DNA from: Candidatus Hinthialibacteria bacterium OLB16
Lineage (GTDB): Bacteria > Hinthialibacterota > Hinthialibacteria > OLB16
Assembly: GCA_001567115.1 (NCBI GenBank)
Contig: LMZT01000085.1
Coordinates: 1 to 46,698 of the forward strand
Direction of reading: 5' to 3'
DNA length: 46,698 nucleotides
The notes beneath the pieces are model-generated. The model saw only the letters and a program-made list of their open reading frames with translations, did not search any database and was not told the DNA's origin. Below, in pieces: positions 9,337 to 19,294 of this stretch; within the stretch, counting starts at the first letter, position 1; each line of letters begins with the position of its first letter. The position numbers and the translations under genes are program-made.

Positions 9337-12255
9337 ATGACACGATCCTTCCGCTTTTCAGGCTGGCTCCTGATTTTTGCAGTTTCATCCCTGTATGCCC
9401 TGCCGCCGGAAGGCATCATCTACAACGAGGACGACACCAACCGGTTTCTCCTGGCGCCTGCGGGGAAGCTGACACCCGCGGATCTCGAGGGACTGGTGGA
9501 TGCACTGGCCGGGACCCATGTCCGCGTCCTCTCGATCTGCTGTTGTGCGCAGAGAACCAACTTCAACTCCTCCGCCTGGGAACCCTATTGGGAGGGCTTT
9601 GATCCGAATGCCGACAATTCCCAGCCCTTTTTTGGGGATCTGCCGGAAAACGAACGCGAAACCAGCCGTCAGTGGGTCTCCAATATGCTTGCGATATTCC
9701 AGGCTGGAGCCGATCCCAACCAGTGCATGATTGACCGTTGCCGTCTGCAGGACATCAGTCCCTGGATCAGCATCCGGATGAATGATGTCCACGATGCCCC
9801 CTTGGCCCGATCTCCTTTGCACAGCCGTTTCTGGATGGAAAACCATGACCTGTGGCGCTATCCCGACCGATTCACTGCCTGGAATGACCGTTGCTTCGAT
9901 TATGGCCAGGAACGGGTCCGGGACAACATGATGAAACTGATCCGCGAGGTCCTCGAACGCTATGACATGGATGGCCTGGAACTGGACTGGAATCGGTTCC
10001 CACTGCATTTTCGCGAAGGAGAAGAGCAGAAAGGCGCTGCTCTGCTGACCGAATGGATGAAGCAGGTTCGTGCAGTGGTTCGTGAAACCGAAGCACGGCG
10101 AGGGCATCGGATCACACTGGCTGTCCGTGTCCCCGCTCGACCCGACACTGCGCTCGGAACCGGCCTGGATGCAATCACCTGGGCCAGGCTGGGGCTGATC
10201 GACCACCTGATAGTCGCTCCCTTCTGGGCCACCACCGATTTCGACATCCCGGTCGAAAAATGGAAAGACGAACTGAAAGGAACACCCGTGAAGATCACAG
10301 CAGGCCTGGAGGCACTGGTGCGCTGCCACCCCTCCATGCAGGCTTCGACCAACTCCCCCGCCTCATTGCGGGCCGGGGCGATAGCCGCCCTCAGCCGAGG
10401 TTCACAGGGGATTTATCTGTTCAATTATTTCACTCTTCCCAACATGACCGAGGATCTCCTTCAGGAACTGGATGACATGCCTGCTCTGCTTAAACAGAAG
10501 CGGGTTCATCCGATCACATATCCGGATATTTCCATCCCCGGAAAAACTGAAACATATCCATTCCCCGCCACCCTGGAACCAGGCCAGGATAAAACCTTCA
10601 GCCTGTTCCCTGGAAAACTCCCTTCTCAGAAAAAGGCCCTGGTTCGGGTTATTCCAAAAGAACCTTTCAAGAAAAAAGAGGCTCTCGCAGTTTTCATTCA
10701 GGAAACCGCAGCCACACCACTCGATATTACCGGGGAGTTCCTGGCGAAGCCGGAAAGCCTTTCCGAGCAGTACAACACCATCCGGATCCGAAACAACCTG
10801 GATTCCCCATTCACCATCGAGGGCATTGAACTGGAGATCCATCCGCAGCTGAGTGAAAAGGAAATTCTCGATGATGCCGGGCGGCGGATCGCTCTCTATC
10901 GACAGGGCGAAGGCCGTATTGTGGTTGTGGATGCCGAGGGGCGCCCGATCCCGGGAGTGCGTGTCCGGATTGAACAACAGCGCCATGCCTTCCTTTTCGG
11001 CTGTAACTTCTACCTCTCCGGCCAGGTGGGAAGCCCGACTGAGGAAATGTCCCTGCGGGATCGTTATTCCGGCCTGTTCAACTATGCCACCCTCCCTTTC
11101 TACTGGCCGTCTTATGAAAGGGAAAAAGGTCATACCGAGGAGGCGAAAATCCGGAAGACCGCTCAATGGTGCCGTGAGCGCGGCATCACAGTCAAAGGGC
11201 ATCCACTGGCCTGGAATTATGCCGATCCCACCTGGCTGCCGGATTCCACTCAGGAGGTTTACAACCTTCAAATGCAGCGGATCACCGATATCGTCACCTC
11301 TTTCAAAGGGTTGATCGACATCTGGGATGTGGTCAATGAGCCAACAGAATTTCAACGTGAAGGCTGCATGAAAGATGCGCCAAAGATGACCGCCATGTGG
11401 AAGAGCATCGGGCAGATCGAATTCATCAGAGATGCCTTTGCACGTGCCCGGGCCGCCAATCCCGATGCCACTCTGTTGATCAATGATTACCGGGTCGGGG
11501 CAAACTACAAGCGAGTCATCGAAAAACTGAATGACGCCAGCGGGAAGAGGATTTATGACACCATCGGCCTCCAGAGCCACATGCACCAGAAAGTCTGGCC
11601 GGCCACCGGCACCTGGGAGGTGCTTGAAAGATTCGCACCATTTGGTGTTCCTCTGCACTTTACAGAAACTACGATTCTGTCCGGCAAGAATGGTTTCGAG
11701 CTGGCCCGAAAGGAAGGCTCATGGCCCTCGACCCCGGAGGGCGAACAGGCTCAGGAAAAAGATGTGGTCCGTTTCTACACCACACTCTTCTCCCATCCCT
11801 CAGTCGAAGCCATTACCTGGTGGGATATTGCCGATTGCAAATCCTGGATGAATGCCCCGGCAGGCTTGCTGGATGCCCATCTGAAGCCGAAGCCGGCCTA
11901 CAACTCGCTTAAAAAACTGATTCGCGAAACATGGTGGACACGCCGAAATTTAACCACCGATCGAAATGGCGAAGTGCGCTTTCAGGGATTTTATGGGGAT
12001 TATGCTGTCCAGGTCCTCCCGGCCATGGGCAAACCAGCCAGCGCGGAGCTGGTGCTTCGTAAAAAGCACCTCAATCAGATCACTGTGAAGCTTGACCAGT
12101 ACCGCCCCGAATCCGGGAGCCGGAAAACCCGGGCCTCTTTCAATCCGAATCCCTGGCCAAAAAGATGGAATTTCGATACAGCTCATGGCCGTTCTCCCTC
12201 CTGGGGAGAGTACCGAACGGGAGGCAGAAGCCGTTACGAACGGGATATGAAATAA
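9337..12255 (+). CDS. Exported two-domain enzyme: GHL10-like barrel fused to GH10 xylanase
   Basis: ATG 9337 has an AGGAGGA ribosome-binding site at 9322-9328 and starts a signal peptide (MTRSFRFSGWLLIFAVSS), giving 972 residues; the frame also extends upstream into pyrF but without such signals. Residues about 30-400 resemble GHL10/DUF187-type barrels: DGLELDWNRFP (E215, D217) matches their strand-4 motif. After a beta-rich linker, residues about 560-880 form a GH10 endo-1,4-beta-xylanase domain: GHPLAWNYADPTWL, acid/base E668 in VVNEPTE, nucleophile E777 in HFTET, and ITWWDIAD near the end. The E-to-E spacing of 109 fits GH10. A short C-terminal beta domain follows. The GH10 half should cleave xylan; the substrate of the first half is unknown. 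Stops seven bases before the convergent hydrolase gene. Confidence 0.88.
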   Translation: MTRSFRFSGWLLIFAVSSLYALPPEGIIYNEDDTNRFLLAPAGKLTPADLEGLVDALAGTHVRVLSICCCAQRTNFNSSAWEPYWEGFDPNADNSQPFFGDLPENERETSRQWVSNMLAIFQAGADPNQCMIDRCRLQDISPWISIRMNDVHDAPLARSPLHSRFWMENHDLWRYPDRFTAWNDRCFDYGQERVRDNMMKLIREVLERYDMDGLELDWNRFPLHFREGEEQKGAALLTEWMKQVRAVVRETEARRGHRITLAVRVPARPDTALGTGLDAITWARLGLIDHLIVAPFWATTDFDIPVEKWKDELKGTPVKITAGLEALVRCHPSMQASTNSPASLRAGAIAALSRGSQGIYLFNYFTLPNMTEDLLQELDDMPALLKQKRVHPITYPDISIPGKTETYPFPATLEPGQDKTFSLFPGKLPSQKKALVRVIPKEPFKKKEALAVFIQETAATPLDITGEFLAKPESLSEQYNTIRIRNNLDSPFTIEGIELEIHPQLSEKEILDDAGRRIALYRQGEGRIVVVDAEGRPIPGVRVRIEQQRHAFLFGCNFYLSGQVGSPTEEMSLRDRYSGLFNYATLPFYWPSYEREKGHTEEAKIRKTAQWCRERGITVKGHPLAWNYADPTWLPDSTQEVYNLQMQRITDIVTSFKGLIDIWDVVNEPTEFQREGCMKDAPKMTAMWKSIGQIEFIRDAFARARAANPDATLLINDYRVGANYKRVIEKLNDASGKRIYDTIGLQSHMHQKVWPATGTWEVLERFAPFGVPLHFTETTILSGKNGFELARKEGSWPSTPEGEQAQEKDVVRFYTTLFSHPSVEAITWWDIADCKSWMNAPAGLLDAHLKPKPAYNSLKKLIRETWWTRRNLTTDRNGEVRFQGFYGDYAVQVLPAMGKPASAELVLRKKHLNQITVKLDQYRPESGSRKTRASFNPNPWPKRWNFDTAHGRSPSWGEYRTGGRSRYERDMK

Positions 12256-12261
12256 GCAACC

Positions 12262-13226
12262 TCACTGGGTGGGCGGCGCCGGCCGGGAGGAAACCTGCTT
12301 GTTCAACCAGGCCACCATGTCCGCCACAACCTTGCGCAGGTAGCGTTCAAATTCGAGCGTGTGCCGCCCGGGGGGATACTCAATAATCTTCAGTGTGTCA
12401 TTTTCAGCTTCGGGGAGTTTGTCTCCCATGAAGCGGATCGTTTTTCGTTATCGATGATCTCATCCCTGCCTGCCAGCAGAAGCAGGATAGGCGCCTGGGC
12501 ATTTCTGGCATTGCGGCGGATCTGCTTATCCATTTGTTGTTTTCCCAGTAAAACCGTGCGGTGGCTTTTCTCAATGTGAGCGGGTCCTGTTCGATCCAGT
12601 TCTGCCAGCGTTGATCATCGGTAAACATCGAGGAGCTCTCGATCGGGATGGGGATTTCCGGTTGAACTTCACGCCTGCGCCAGCTGTAATAGAAGACACG
12701 CATCCGGTCCCACAAACTCAAGTTGACTTTGGCCTTCACACCCGGGGTGCTCAGGATCAAGCCATTCACCTGCCCCGGACGCATGGTTTCATACAGCAGG
12801 GCCAGCTTCCCTCCCCCAGGAAACACCCATCAAAAACACCGGCAGGTTTGGATAATCCGCGCGAATCCGGGCAAGGAATGCATCGATATCGGCAATCAGG
12901 TCTTCATAGTGCTGGATATGCCCGCGATCCTGGCGGTTCAATCCACACCCGCGACGATCCGGTGCATAGACTGTGTAGCCGCTTTCCGCCAGCATCTGGC
13001 AGGACTGGGTATACCAGCCGCTATGGCTCTGGATGCCATGCAGGTAAAGGATAACCCCTTTCGGATGAGTGCTGATGTATCTTCTGAAAGCCAAGTGAGT
13101 CTGGTTATTGATTTCCAGCTTCTGGATTTGAGGTTCCCCGGTCTTCGGGGGTGCCGCTTGTGTGACTGAGAAGCCCCAGAATAATGGCACGATTACCAGC
13201 GAGAGAATGCATGGAACTTTCCTCAT
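12262..13226 (-). CDS. Exported alpha/beta hydrolase, lysophospholipase-like (three apparent frameshifts)
   Basis: ATG 13226 starts a signal peptide (MRKVPCILSLVIVPLFWGFS). The first frame carries LYLHGIQSHSGWY and DRRGCGLN, typical of serine aminopeptidase S33/monoacylglycerol lipase hydrolases. At a run of five G (plus-strand C run 12813-12817) the frame breaks in the nucleophile elbow; removing one base gives GVSWGGKLAL. Further breaks lie at 12533-12535 and 12441-12445, each needing one added A on the coding strand. The corrected frame then supplies the acid in LLAGRDEIID and the histidine in GRHTLEFE, and ends at TGA 12262-12264. The corrections give exactly 321 residues with all three catalytic residues, which argues for sequence errors; a real pseudogene remains possible. 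Confidence 0.7.
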
Positions 13227-13332
13227 CCAAGCCTGCCTTCGATAATCATCCATTTCATGTTGTTTTTCATCAACCATCAGGCCCATGTCATCCTAGGGAG
13301 TCGGCACTCGGAAATCAACAAAGCTCATCGGA

Positions 13333-16300
13333 TCAGATTCCCTTCTTCATCCGCCAGAGAACCTCTTCAATACGGCCTTGAGCCACCTCGCTGTATGGGC
13401 TGGTGGGAAAATCCTTGGTCAATCGGGTGTATGTTGCGGCGGCTTCCTGAAAAAGATTGTCATATCGCTGGGATTCAGCGAGGAAATACAGGGCACGTGC
13501 GGCTTCTTCGCGAGGCAGCTCATTCAGGTTCAGCTGAGCCAGATGGCCTGTCGCCTTCTTATACTGCCGAAGGTTGAAATAGGCCTCCCCCAGCATCAGC
13601 CGGACCGAGGCGGGGGGTTGCTGCCCCTGGGTGGCATTGCAGAAATACTCCAGGTCTCTTGCGGCGCGTTCGTAATCACCCATCAGGAAGTGAATTCTTC
13701 CAAGCAGATCCAGCGGGCTGTCTTCCGAAGGATATGAGGCGCGCAGAACCTCTGCATCGGAAAGGGCCTTCTGGAGCAGGCTGTTGCGTGTCTCGGGCGG
13801 GGCCAGATTGTATTCAGCCAGATAACTCTCGCAGATGAAATATCGCGCCAGCCGTGCCGACTGGGAGAAAGGATCGGTGCGCACAACTTCCTCGAGTTCC
13901 TGCCTCCCTTTGTCATAATCGAAGCGTGCAATCAATGTTCTCCCGAGAGCGAGCCGGATTTTTCCCTCCACATCCTCATCGGGATAGCGCGCCAGGAAAT
14001 TGCGGTACTCGGCCACTGCCTGGTCATACAATCCCTGCGAATAGTAGGACTCCGCCAGCAAACGCCACGCACTCAGAACCTCAGGAATTTTTTCATAATC
14101 CACCAGCTGCAGAAGTGTTTTGATGGTATCTGCGGCGTGGCCGAAGTTCTTGAGCAGAAACTGGCAATGCCCAAGCCTGAAAAAGGAATCCCTGAAGGCT
14201 TGATCATCGACATAACGGGTCTGGCCGAACTGGTCGACCACCTGCTGAAAGTAGCGCTCGGCTTCTTCATATTCCCCCAACTGGAAAAGTGCGGTAGCCA
14301 GGCGATGCCTGACACGGTATGAATAAATGTTGGCCGGGAACTGTTCAAGGATGCGCTTGAAAGAACGAACTGCGTCACGGTAGTCGTGGTTGACCTGGAA
14401 CAGGTAATTGGTGCGCCGCATCAAAGCCAGGAGTGAATCCTCGCCATGCGGCCCGAAATTGTCGTTGCGTGACAGGGCACTCTGATAGGCAGTATCCATT
14501 TTTTCAAAAAATGGGCCGGAGACATCCCCCTCCTGGACAGCCTTCAACACACCCAGCTGATAATAGGCATGCCCCTTGAGATACAGAGCTTCGCTCAGCT
14601 CATCTTCATTAAAGGGTGAATCCTCAGGGTGCCGGGTCAATTCGAGAACCTCATACAGATCAGACTCAGCCGAGGCGCTCTTCGCTTCTCCGGCCCGCAC
14701 CTCGGCGCGTGCCAAAAGTGAATGCGCCAGCCCTGACACGACTTTGAAGGGCGGCGGCTTTTCATCCAGTGGATCTTTTGGAACCGCCAGCAGATTTCGG
14801 TAGATTCCGATGCTTTCCTCGATCTGGCCCAGCTCCCGGTTAATTCTGGCTATTCGCAGCTGAACATCGAGTGGGTCAATCCCCGATGAGGCCAAGGTCG
14901 AGCTGCGATGCTCCAGCTTCTGCATGTAATCAAGGGCTTTTTGCAGGTCTTCCTGCCGTATTCCGAGCTCAAACACAGCCAGATCCTCCCACAGCTGGGC
15001 GACCCGTGAAAGCGTTATCGAAGTCCACTCACTCTCGGGTGATGCGGACAAGGCCTCTTCATGAATTTTTATCAGGTTCCGGATCACGATCGGGTCTTTT
15101 CCCTCTTCGCCCTCGAGACGGAAAAGAATATCGGCTAACTGGTATGAGGCCCGCTGCTTGATCGAGGGGGGGGAATTTTCTTCAATGACCTGGCGGAATG
15201 AATCAGCCGAAGATTCCCATTCATTTCTCGCTGCAAACAGGTTCCCCAGGCGCAGCAAGGCTTTCCAGCGATACTCCTGCTGTTCCTGAGTCCATTCCGA
15301 GGTCGCTTTTCCGACTCTCCTGGCATGAGCCGCAAGGCTCTGGCGGGTCGCCTTGATGGCCATCTCGGTCTCGTCTTTCTTCTCATACGAGTCGGCGATC
15401 CGGTTATAGGATTCCAGCACCAGGGGGCTGGCCGGATAACGGTCGATCACCTTTTCAAAAGACTTGATGGCATAGTCATACTGCTTGTCTTTCTGTCGGG
15501 CGACACCTTCTTTGTAAAACCGTTCGTCTCCGCCGGGGCCATAATTCACCCCACGGAAAAAAAAGGCCCCCGCGATTATCGCGGAAGTCAACGCCAGTGC
15601 CGCTGCCAGCACCAGCTTCTCCCTGGTGTTCAGGTGGATGCGGGGGACCATGCCACTCAGGCGGCTCAAAAAGTGAACCTGGGGGATCACTTCGACCTTT
15701 TCGAGGTCCGGCACCTCCTGAGCCAGCTTGTCCACCAGATTTTGAATATCGATCGAACTCACCTTTTCTTTTTCCTCAAAGAGAAGGGGTATCGCGGGAT
15801 GGCCGGGAATCACTGAGTCCTCAAGCACCGAATCGATTTCATCCGGTGGCTCCACGGGTTCAATCTGGACAGACGGTTCCTCGAAAGGCTCGAAAACTTC
15901 CATCAAAGGATCGATTGGAGGTGGGGATGGCGGAAGGATCTCCTGGATTTTTTCGATCTCGGCCAGGGATTCGATGATCAGCGATGGTTCTATCGAGGAA
16001 TCGATGTTCTCTTTCTCTGCCAGAGGCACCCTCGGAGCCTGGAGTGGGTGGTCTTTGAGTGGCAGGGGCGCTGTGATTTCTTCGATTAGAATCTCATCGG
16101 TTAATTCCCCAAGCGGAAAAGACTGTTCGACTCCCTGAAGGAGTTCTTGTGTGAAGGCATCCGGCGTGTGGGGTTGTGATTCGACAATGGATGGCTGGGG
16201 AATCTCCCCTGAAAGGGCCTGCGGCTCCTCCACTGGTGTCACTTCCACCGGGGCCACTTCCACCGGGGGGAGACCGGCCTCAAACCCGGGTTTCGACCTC

Positions 16301-16521
16301 CGCCGTGGCAGACACGCCCAAAGAGACCCGATCTTTTCGCGCAGCCCTTGAGACAAGCTCTTCCATCGTGATTGCTTGTGGCTGTCCAGAAGATAATCGT
16401 GGATATCTTCGGGGAGCTCATCCTCAAGATTGAATTTGCCCAGACCGCTCTCATGAAGCTGCTGCCGGAGCAGCTCCGCACGGATCTTCAACTTTTTTGA
16501 CAGATCAACCAGGCATGCCAT
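13333..16521 (-). CDS. Large membrane-anchored TPR protein of unknown role
   Basis: The 1062-residue protein has three parts. Residues 1-55 form a short helical domain (VDLSKKLKIRAELLRQQL) that loosely resembles the IF2 N-terminal fold. Residues about 80-300 are a low-complexity, Pro/Glu-rich cytoplasmic region. A single membrane helix follows at about 302-323 (LVLAAALALTSAIIAGAFFF), and then some 730 residues of tetratricopeptide repeats, for example YAIKSFEKVIDRYPASP and AVAEYRNFLARYPDED, many with YP before the next helix as in BamD/YbgF-type repeats. The TPR part should face the periplasm, probably as an assembly scaffold. It lies directly downstream (in transcription order) of nothing obviously related and is followed by the small hydrolase gene; the next gene upstream is the NtrC-type regulator, 62 bases away. 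No specific function can be assigned. Confidence 0.75.
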   Translation of the reverse strand: MACLVDLSKKLKIRAELLRQQLHESGLGKFNLEDELPEDIHDYLLDSHKQSRWKSLSQGLREKIGSLWACLPRRRSKPGFEAGLPPVEVAPVEVTPVEEPQALSGEIPQPSIVESQPHTPDAFTQELLQGVEQSFPLGELTDEILIEEITAPLPLKDHPLQAPRVPLAEKENIDSSIEPSLIIESLAEIEKIQEILPPSPPPIDPLMEVFEPFEEPSVQIEPVEPPDEIDSVLEDSVIPGHPAIPLLFEEKEKVSSIDIQNLVDKLAQEVPDLEKVEVIPQVHFLSRLSGMVPRIHLNTREKLVLAAALALTSAIIAGAFFFRGVNYGPGGDERFYKEGVARQKDKQYDYAIKSFEKVIDRYPASPLVLESYNRIADSYEKKDETEMAIKATRQSLAAHARRVGKATSEWTQEQQEYRWKALLRLGNLFAARNEWESSADSFRQVIEENSPPSIKQRASYQLADILFRLEGEEGKDPIVIRNLIKIHEEALSASPESEWTSITLSRVAQLWEDLAVFELGIRQEDLQKALDYMQKLEHRSSTLASSGIDPLDVQLRIARINRELGQIEESIGIYRNLLAVPKDPLDEKPPPFKVVSGLAHSLLARAEVRAGEAKSASAESDLYEVLELTRHPEDSPFNEDELSEALYLKGHAYYQLGVLKAVQEGDVSGPFFEKMDTAYQSALSRNDNFGPHGEDSLLALMRRTNYLFQVNHDYRDAVRSFKRILEQFPANIYSYRVRHRLATALFQLGEYEEAERYFQQVVDQFGQTRYVDDQAFRDSFFRLGHCQFLLKNFGHAADTIKTLLQLVDYEKIPEVLSAWRLLAESYYSQGLYDQAVAEYRNFLARYPDEDVEGKIRLALGRTLIARFDYDKGRQELEEVVRTDPFSQSARLARYFICESYLAEYNLAPPETRNSLLQKALSDAEVLRASYPSEDSPLDLLGRIHFLMGDYERAARDLEYFCNATQGQQPPASVRLMLGEAYFNLRQYKKATGHLAQLNLNELPREEAARALYFLAESQRYDNLFQEAAATYTRLTKDFPTSPYSEVAQGRIEEVLWRMKKGI

Positions 16522-16583
16522 GGGCTTGGGCTACGTACTCTCTCTATCCCTTTGGTGATTCAGTTTATTTCCTCATCCCCTGG

Positions 16584-17939
16584 TCAGGGAACTTCCACTC
16601 CTGTTTCACGATATTCGGTCAGCTTGTTTCTCAGTGTCCGGATGCTGATGCCCAGCAGGTCGACTGCCTTGCTGCGGTTTGCTCCACATGCCTTCAGGGT
16701 CTCAAGGATGAGAGTCCTTTCGGCTTCCTCCAGAGACATGCCCACATGAACCTCCAGTCCGGGACGTGAGACCGGGTTCAGAATCTCTTCCGGCAGGCAA
16801 TCCGGAGTCAGCACTCCATTCCGGCACAGGATCGAAGCCCTTTCGATCGTATTTTCCAGTTCGCGGACATTCCCCGGCCAGTTGTACCGCATCAGGATCC
16901 GCAGTGTCTCTTCAGGAATTTTCTGAATCGGGTGGCCGTTCTCCTCTTCATAGATTCGGCAGAAGTGCTCCGCCAGAAGAGGAATATCCTCTTTTCTTTC
17001 ACGCAGCGGCGGAAAAGTGATCGTCACCACATTCAATCGGTAGAATAAGTCCTCACGGAAGCTGCCATTTTTGATTTCTTCCCGCAGGTTTCGGTTCGTG
17101 GATGCAAGAATCCGCACATCCACAGGAATAGGAGAGCTGCCTCCCACCTTGTCGATCTCACCTTCCTGGAGAACACGCAGCAGCTTCGCCTGCAGGCGCG
17201 GGGACATCTCGCTGATTTCATCGAGGAACAGTGTCCCGCCATGGGCCAGCTCGAACTTCCCGACTTTGCTGGAAATGGCCCCGGTGAATGAGCCTTTTTC
17301 ATGGCCGAACAGCTCGCTCTCGAGCAGCTCCTCAGAAATGGCGGCACAGTTGACAGCCACAAATCGTTTCTCGGCCCGCGGACTGTGAACATGCAGCGCC
17401 CTGGCTATCAGCTCTTTTCCGGTCCCGCTCTCCCCGATGATCAGGACTGTCGAACGGGTCGGGGCCACCTGTTCGATCAGGTCAAAAGCTCTAAGCATCA
17501 GGGGTGAATGCCCGATGATCTGATCCAGCCGGTTGCGCTTCTGAACCTGTTTGCGGAGTGTCCGCACCTCCTCTTTGAGGTCACGCACCGAGAGAGCCTT
17601 TTCAACAACCACCAGCACTTCTTCCACATCGAAAGGCTTCCGCAGGTAGTCAAAGGCCCCCAGCTTCATCGCCTCGACCGCTGTTTCCACTGTCCCATGT
17701 GCGGTCAGGACAATCACCAGGCTCTCCTGTTTCTGTTCCTGGAGCGCCCGCAACACCTCAAGCCCGCTCATTTCCGGCATTTTCAGGTCACAGATAATTA
17801 TGTCCGGCGGCCAGGAGCCAACCGTATTTAATGCCTCCCGCCCATTGGCGGCTTCTCGTGTCTCATAGCGCTTCCCGAGCACACGCGACAGCAGTGAGCG
17901 GATTCCGGATTCATCATCAACAATCAGAATTCTGGGCAT
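16584..17939 (-). CDS. Sigma-54-dependent response regulator, NtrC family (FlrC/FleR-like)
   Basis: Receiver domain at residues 1-120 with the phospho-acceptor D51 in IIICDLKMPEMSG and conserved K101; AAA+ domain with Walker A GESGTGKE at 169-176, sigma-54 contact loop GSFTGA at 216-221 and Walker B GGTLFLDEI; Fis-type helix-turn-helix at the C-terminus (ANRSKAVDLLGISIRTLRNKL). It activates sigma-54 promoters after phosphorylation. I chose ATG 17939; a GTG at 17960 would overlap the kinase gene by 11 bases. The GAGGAA at the end of the kinase gene can serve as ribosome-binding site. With the adjacent kinase and FlgN-like gene, it resembles the FlrBC/FleSR pair controlling flagellar class III genes. 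That role is inference from neighbours. Confidence 0.88.
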   Translation of the reverse strand: MPRILIVDDESGIRSLLSRVLGKRYETREAANGREALNTVGSWPPDIIICDLKMPEMSGLEVLRALQEQKQESLVIVLTAHGTVETAVEAMKLGAFDYLRKPFDVEEVLVVVEKALSVRDLKEEVRTLRKQVQKRNRLDQIIGHSPLMLRAFDLIEQVAPTRSTVLIIGESGTGKELIARALHVHSPRAEKRFVAVNCAAISEELLESELFGHEKGSFTGAISSKVGKFELAHGGTLFLDEISEMSPRLQAKLLRVLQEGEIDKVGGSSPIPVDVRILASTNRNLREEIKNGSFREDLFYRLNVVTITFPPLRERKEDIPLLAEHFCRIYEEENGHPIQKIPEETLRILMRYNWPGNVRELENTIERASILCRNGVLTPDCLPEEILNPVSRPGLEVHVGMSLEEAERTLILETLKACGANRSKAVDLLGISIRTLRNKLTEYRETGVEVP

Positions 17940-17949
17940 GGATTTTCTG

Positions 17950-19294
17950 CTATTCCTCACAGCGGATCGGGAAATAGAGTGTAAATGCCGATCCCTTTCC
18001 CGGGGTGCTTTCGACCCGAATCACACCCCCATGTTCTTCAATTATACGGTAACAGAGGGCCAGACCGAGTCCGGTTCCCTCATCCCGTGTGGTAAAAAAC
18101 GGGTCAAAGATCTGGTCCAGATGGTGGCTTTCGATCCCCTTCCCATTATCCCGGACCGAGAGAACCGCTAAAAGGGTGAGCTGGTCTTCTGCTCCCCAGG
18201 CTTCCGGACGCGGCTCCAGAGTGACCTCCAGCTTCCCTCCCGGGGCCATGGCCTGGCGTGCATTGATAATCAGATTGAGCAGCACCTGCTTGATGCGATC
18301 CCGGTCGAGAGGCAATGGCGGGATCTGCATCAGATGAATTTCCAGGCGGATATCCTCGACCTGCAGGGCCTCCTGCTGCTCATTCAGAACTTCTTCGACC
18401 AGGGCTTTCAGGTCGGTTTCATAATCATCCGGTCGAACCGGGCGTGCCAGCTCCAGAAGGCTTTCAGTCAGGCGTGCGAGCCGGTCGATCTCACGAATCA
18501 GCCGTGTCGAGCATTCCTCGCGAAAACCCGGATCTTCATATTCACTCGGCAGCAGCTGCAGGAAGCCGCGCATGGTCGCCAGTGGATTGCGCATCTCATG
18601 CGCCACACCAGCAGCCAGCTCGCCCAGCGCAGTCAAGCGGCTGGCACGGCGCACCTTTTCTTCAAGCAGCCGCAGCCGTGAGAGATCCTCGAATACAAAC
18701 AGTGTTCCCCGCTGGACTGTCTGTTCACCTCCAGAAGGCGCTATCGGCACCGCGGTATAACGCACCAGCAGTGTGTCTCCATGCCGCTTCCGAAGCCGTG
18801 TTTCACCCGAACGGGGAGCCTGATCCCAATCGGAAACTGCTGGCAGAATCCGCTGGGATTGATTGGCCACGAGCTCCTCAAACTGTGAGGGTGATTGATC
18901 CTCCCATCCAAGCAGCACCCTTGCCGCCTCATTGATGCGTGTCACATATCCATCCACATCAATCGCCACCAGGCCGGTATGCATCGAGTCGATCACACGG
19001 TCCAGAAATTCACGGACCTGCTCAGTTTCACGGATTCGATGGGCCAGCTCGGAATTGACCGATTCCAGCTCACGGTTCTTCTGTTCAAGCTCCTCCAGCA
19101 ACGCCCGGACCTGAAGCTGCAAATGCTGATGGGCGGTTACAAGCTTGTTGGTGGTCTCGGTGAAAAATTTCAAAATGACGCCGCAGCAGGCGCGCCTCTT
19201 CAGCCGACAGATGGGACATATCCTCCAGGCGCAGATCGACTTCGCTCGAGGCCTCCAGCGGCGCGGATTGTGGCTGTTCAGGAGTTTTTGTCAT
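17950..19294 (-). CDS. PAS-containing sensor histidine kinase, FlrB/FleS-like (apparent frameshift)
   Basis: The intact frame from a TTG at 19173 gives 407 residues: a coiled coil, a PAS domain (DSMHTGLVAIDVDGYVTRIN), the H-box AHEMRNPLATM with the phosphorylated His at residue 192 of that frame, and an ATPase domain with N, G1 (DNGKGI), F (FDPFF) and G2 (GTGLGLAL) boxes. No membrane segment is present, so it is cytoplasmic. The TTG start lacks a ribosome-binding site. A second frame starting at ATG 19294, which overlaps the FlgN-like gene by 17 bases, reads SHLSAEEARLLRRHFEIF and joins the kinase frame if one base is removed from the run of five A at 19163-19167 (plus strand). This gives 447 residues with a continuous coiled coil. 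Partner of the regulator ten bases downstream. Confidence 0.82.

Noticed and set aside
10402-11658. 418-codon open frame opposite the xylanase gene
   Set aside because: Antisense to the GH10 domain, no start signal and no family motif.
12262-13226. Alpha/beta hydrolase as a decayed pseudogene
   Set aside because: Three corrections restore the complete catalytic triad and a clean stop, and similar single-base breaks occur in essential-type genes nearby, so error is the simpler view. Not fully excluded.
16611-16630. Half parS-like word TGTTTCACG
   Set aside because: Only the left half matches the palindrome; the right half (ATATTC) does not.
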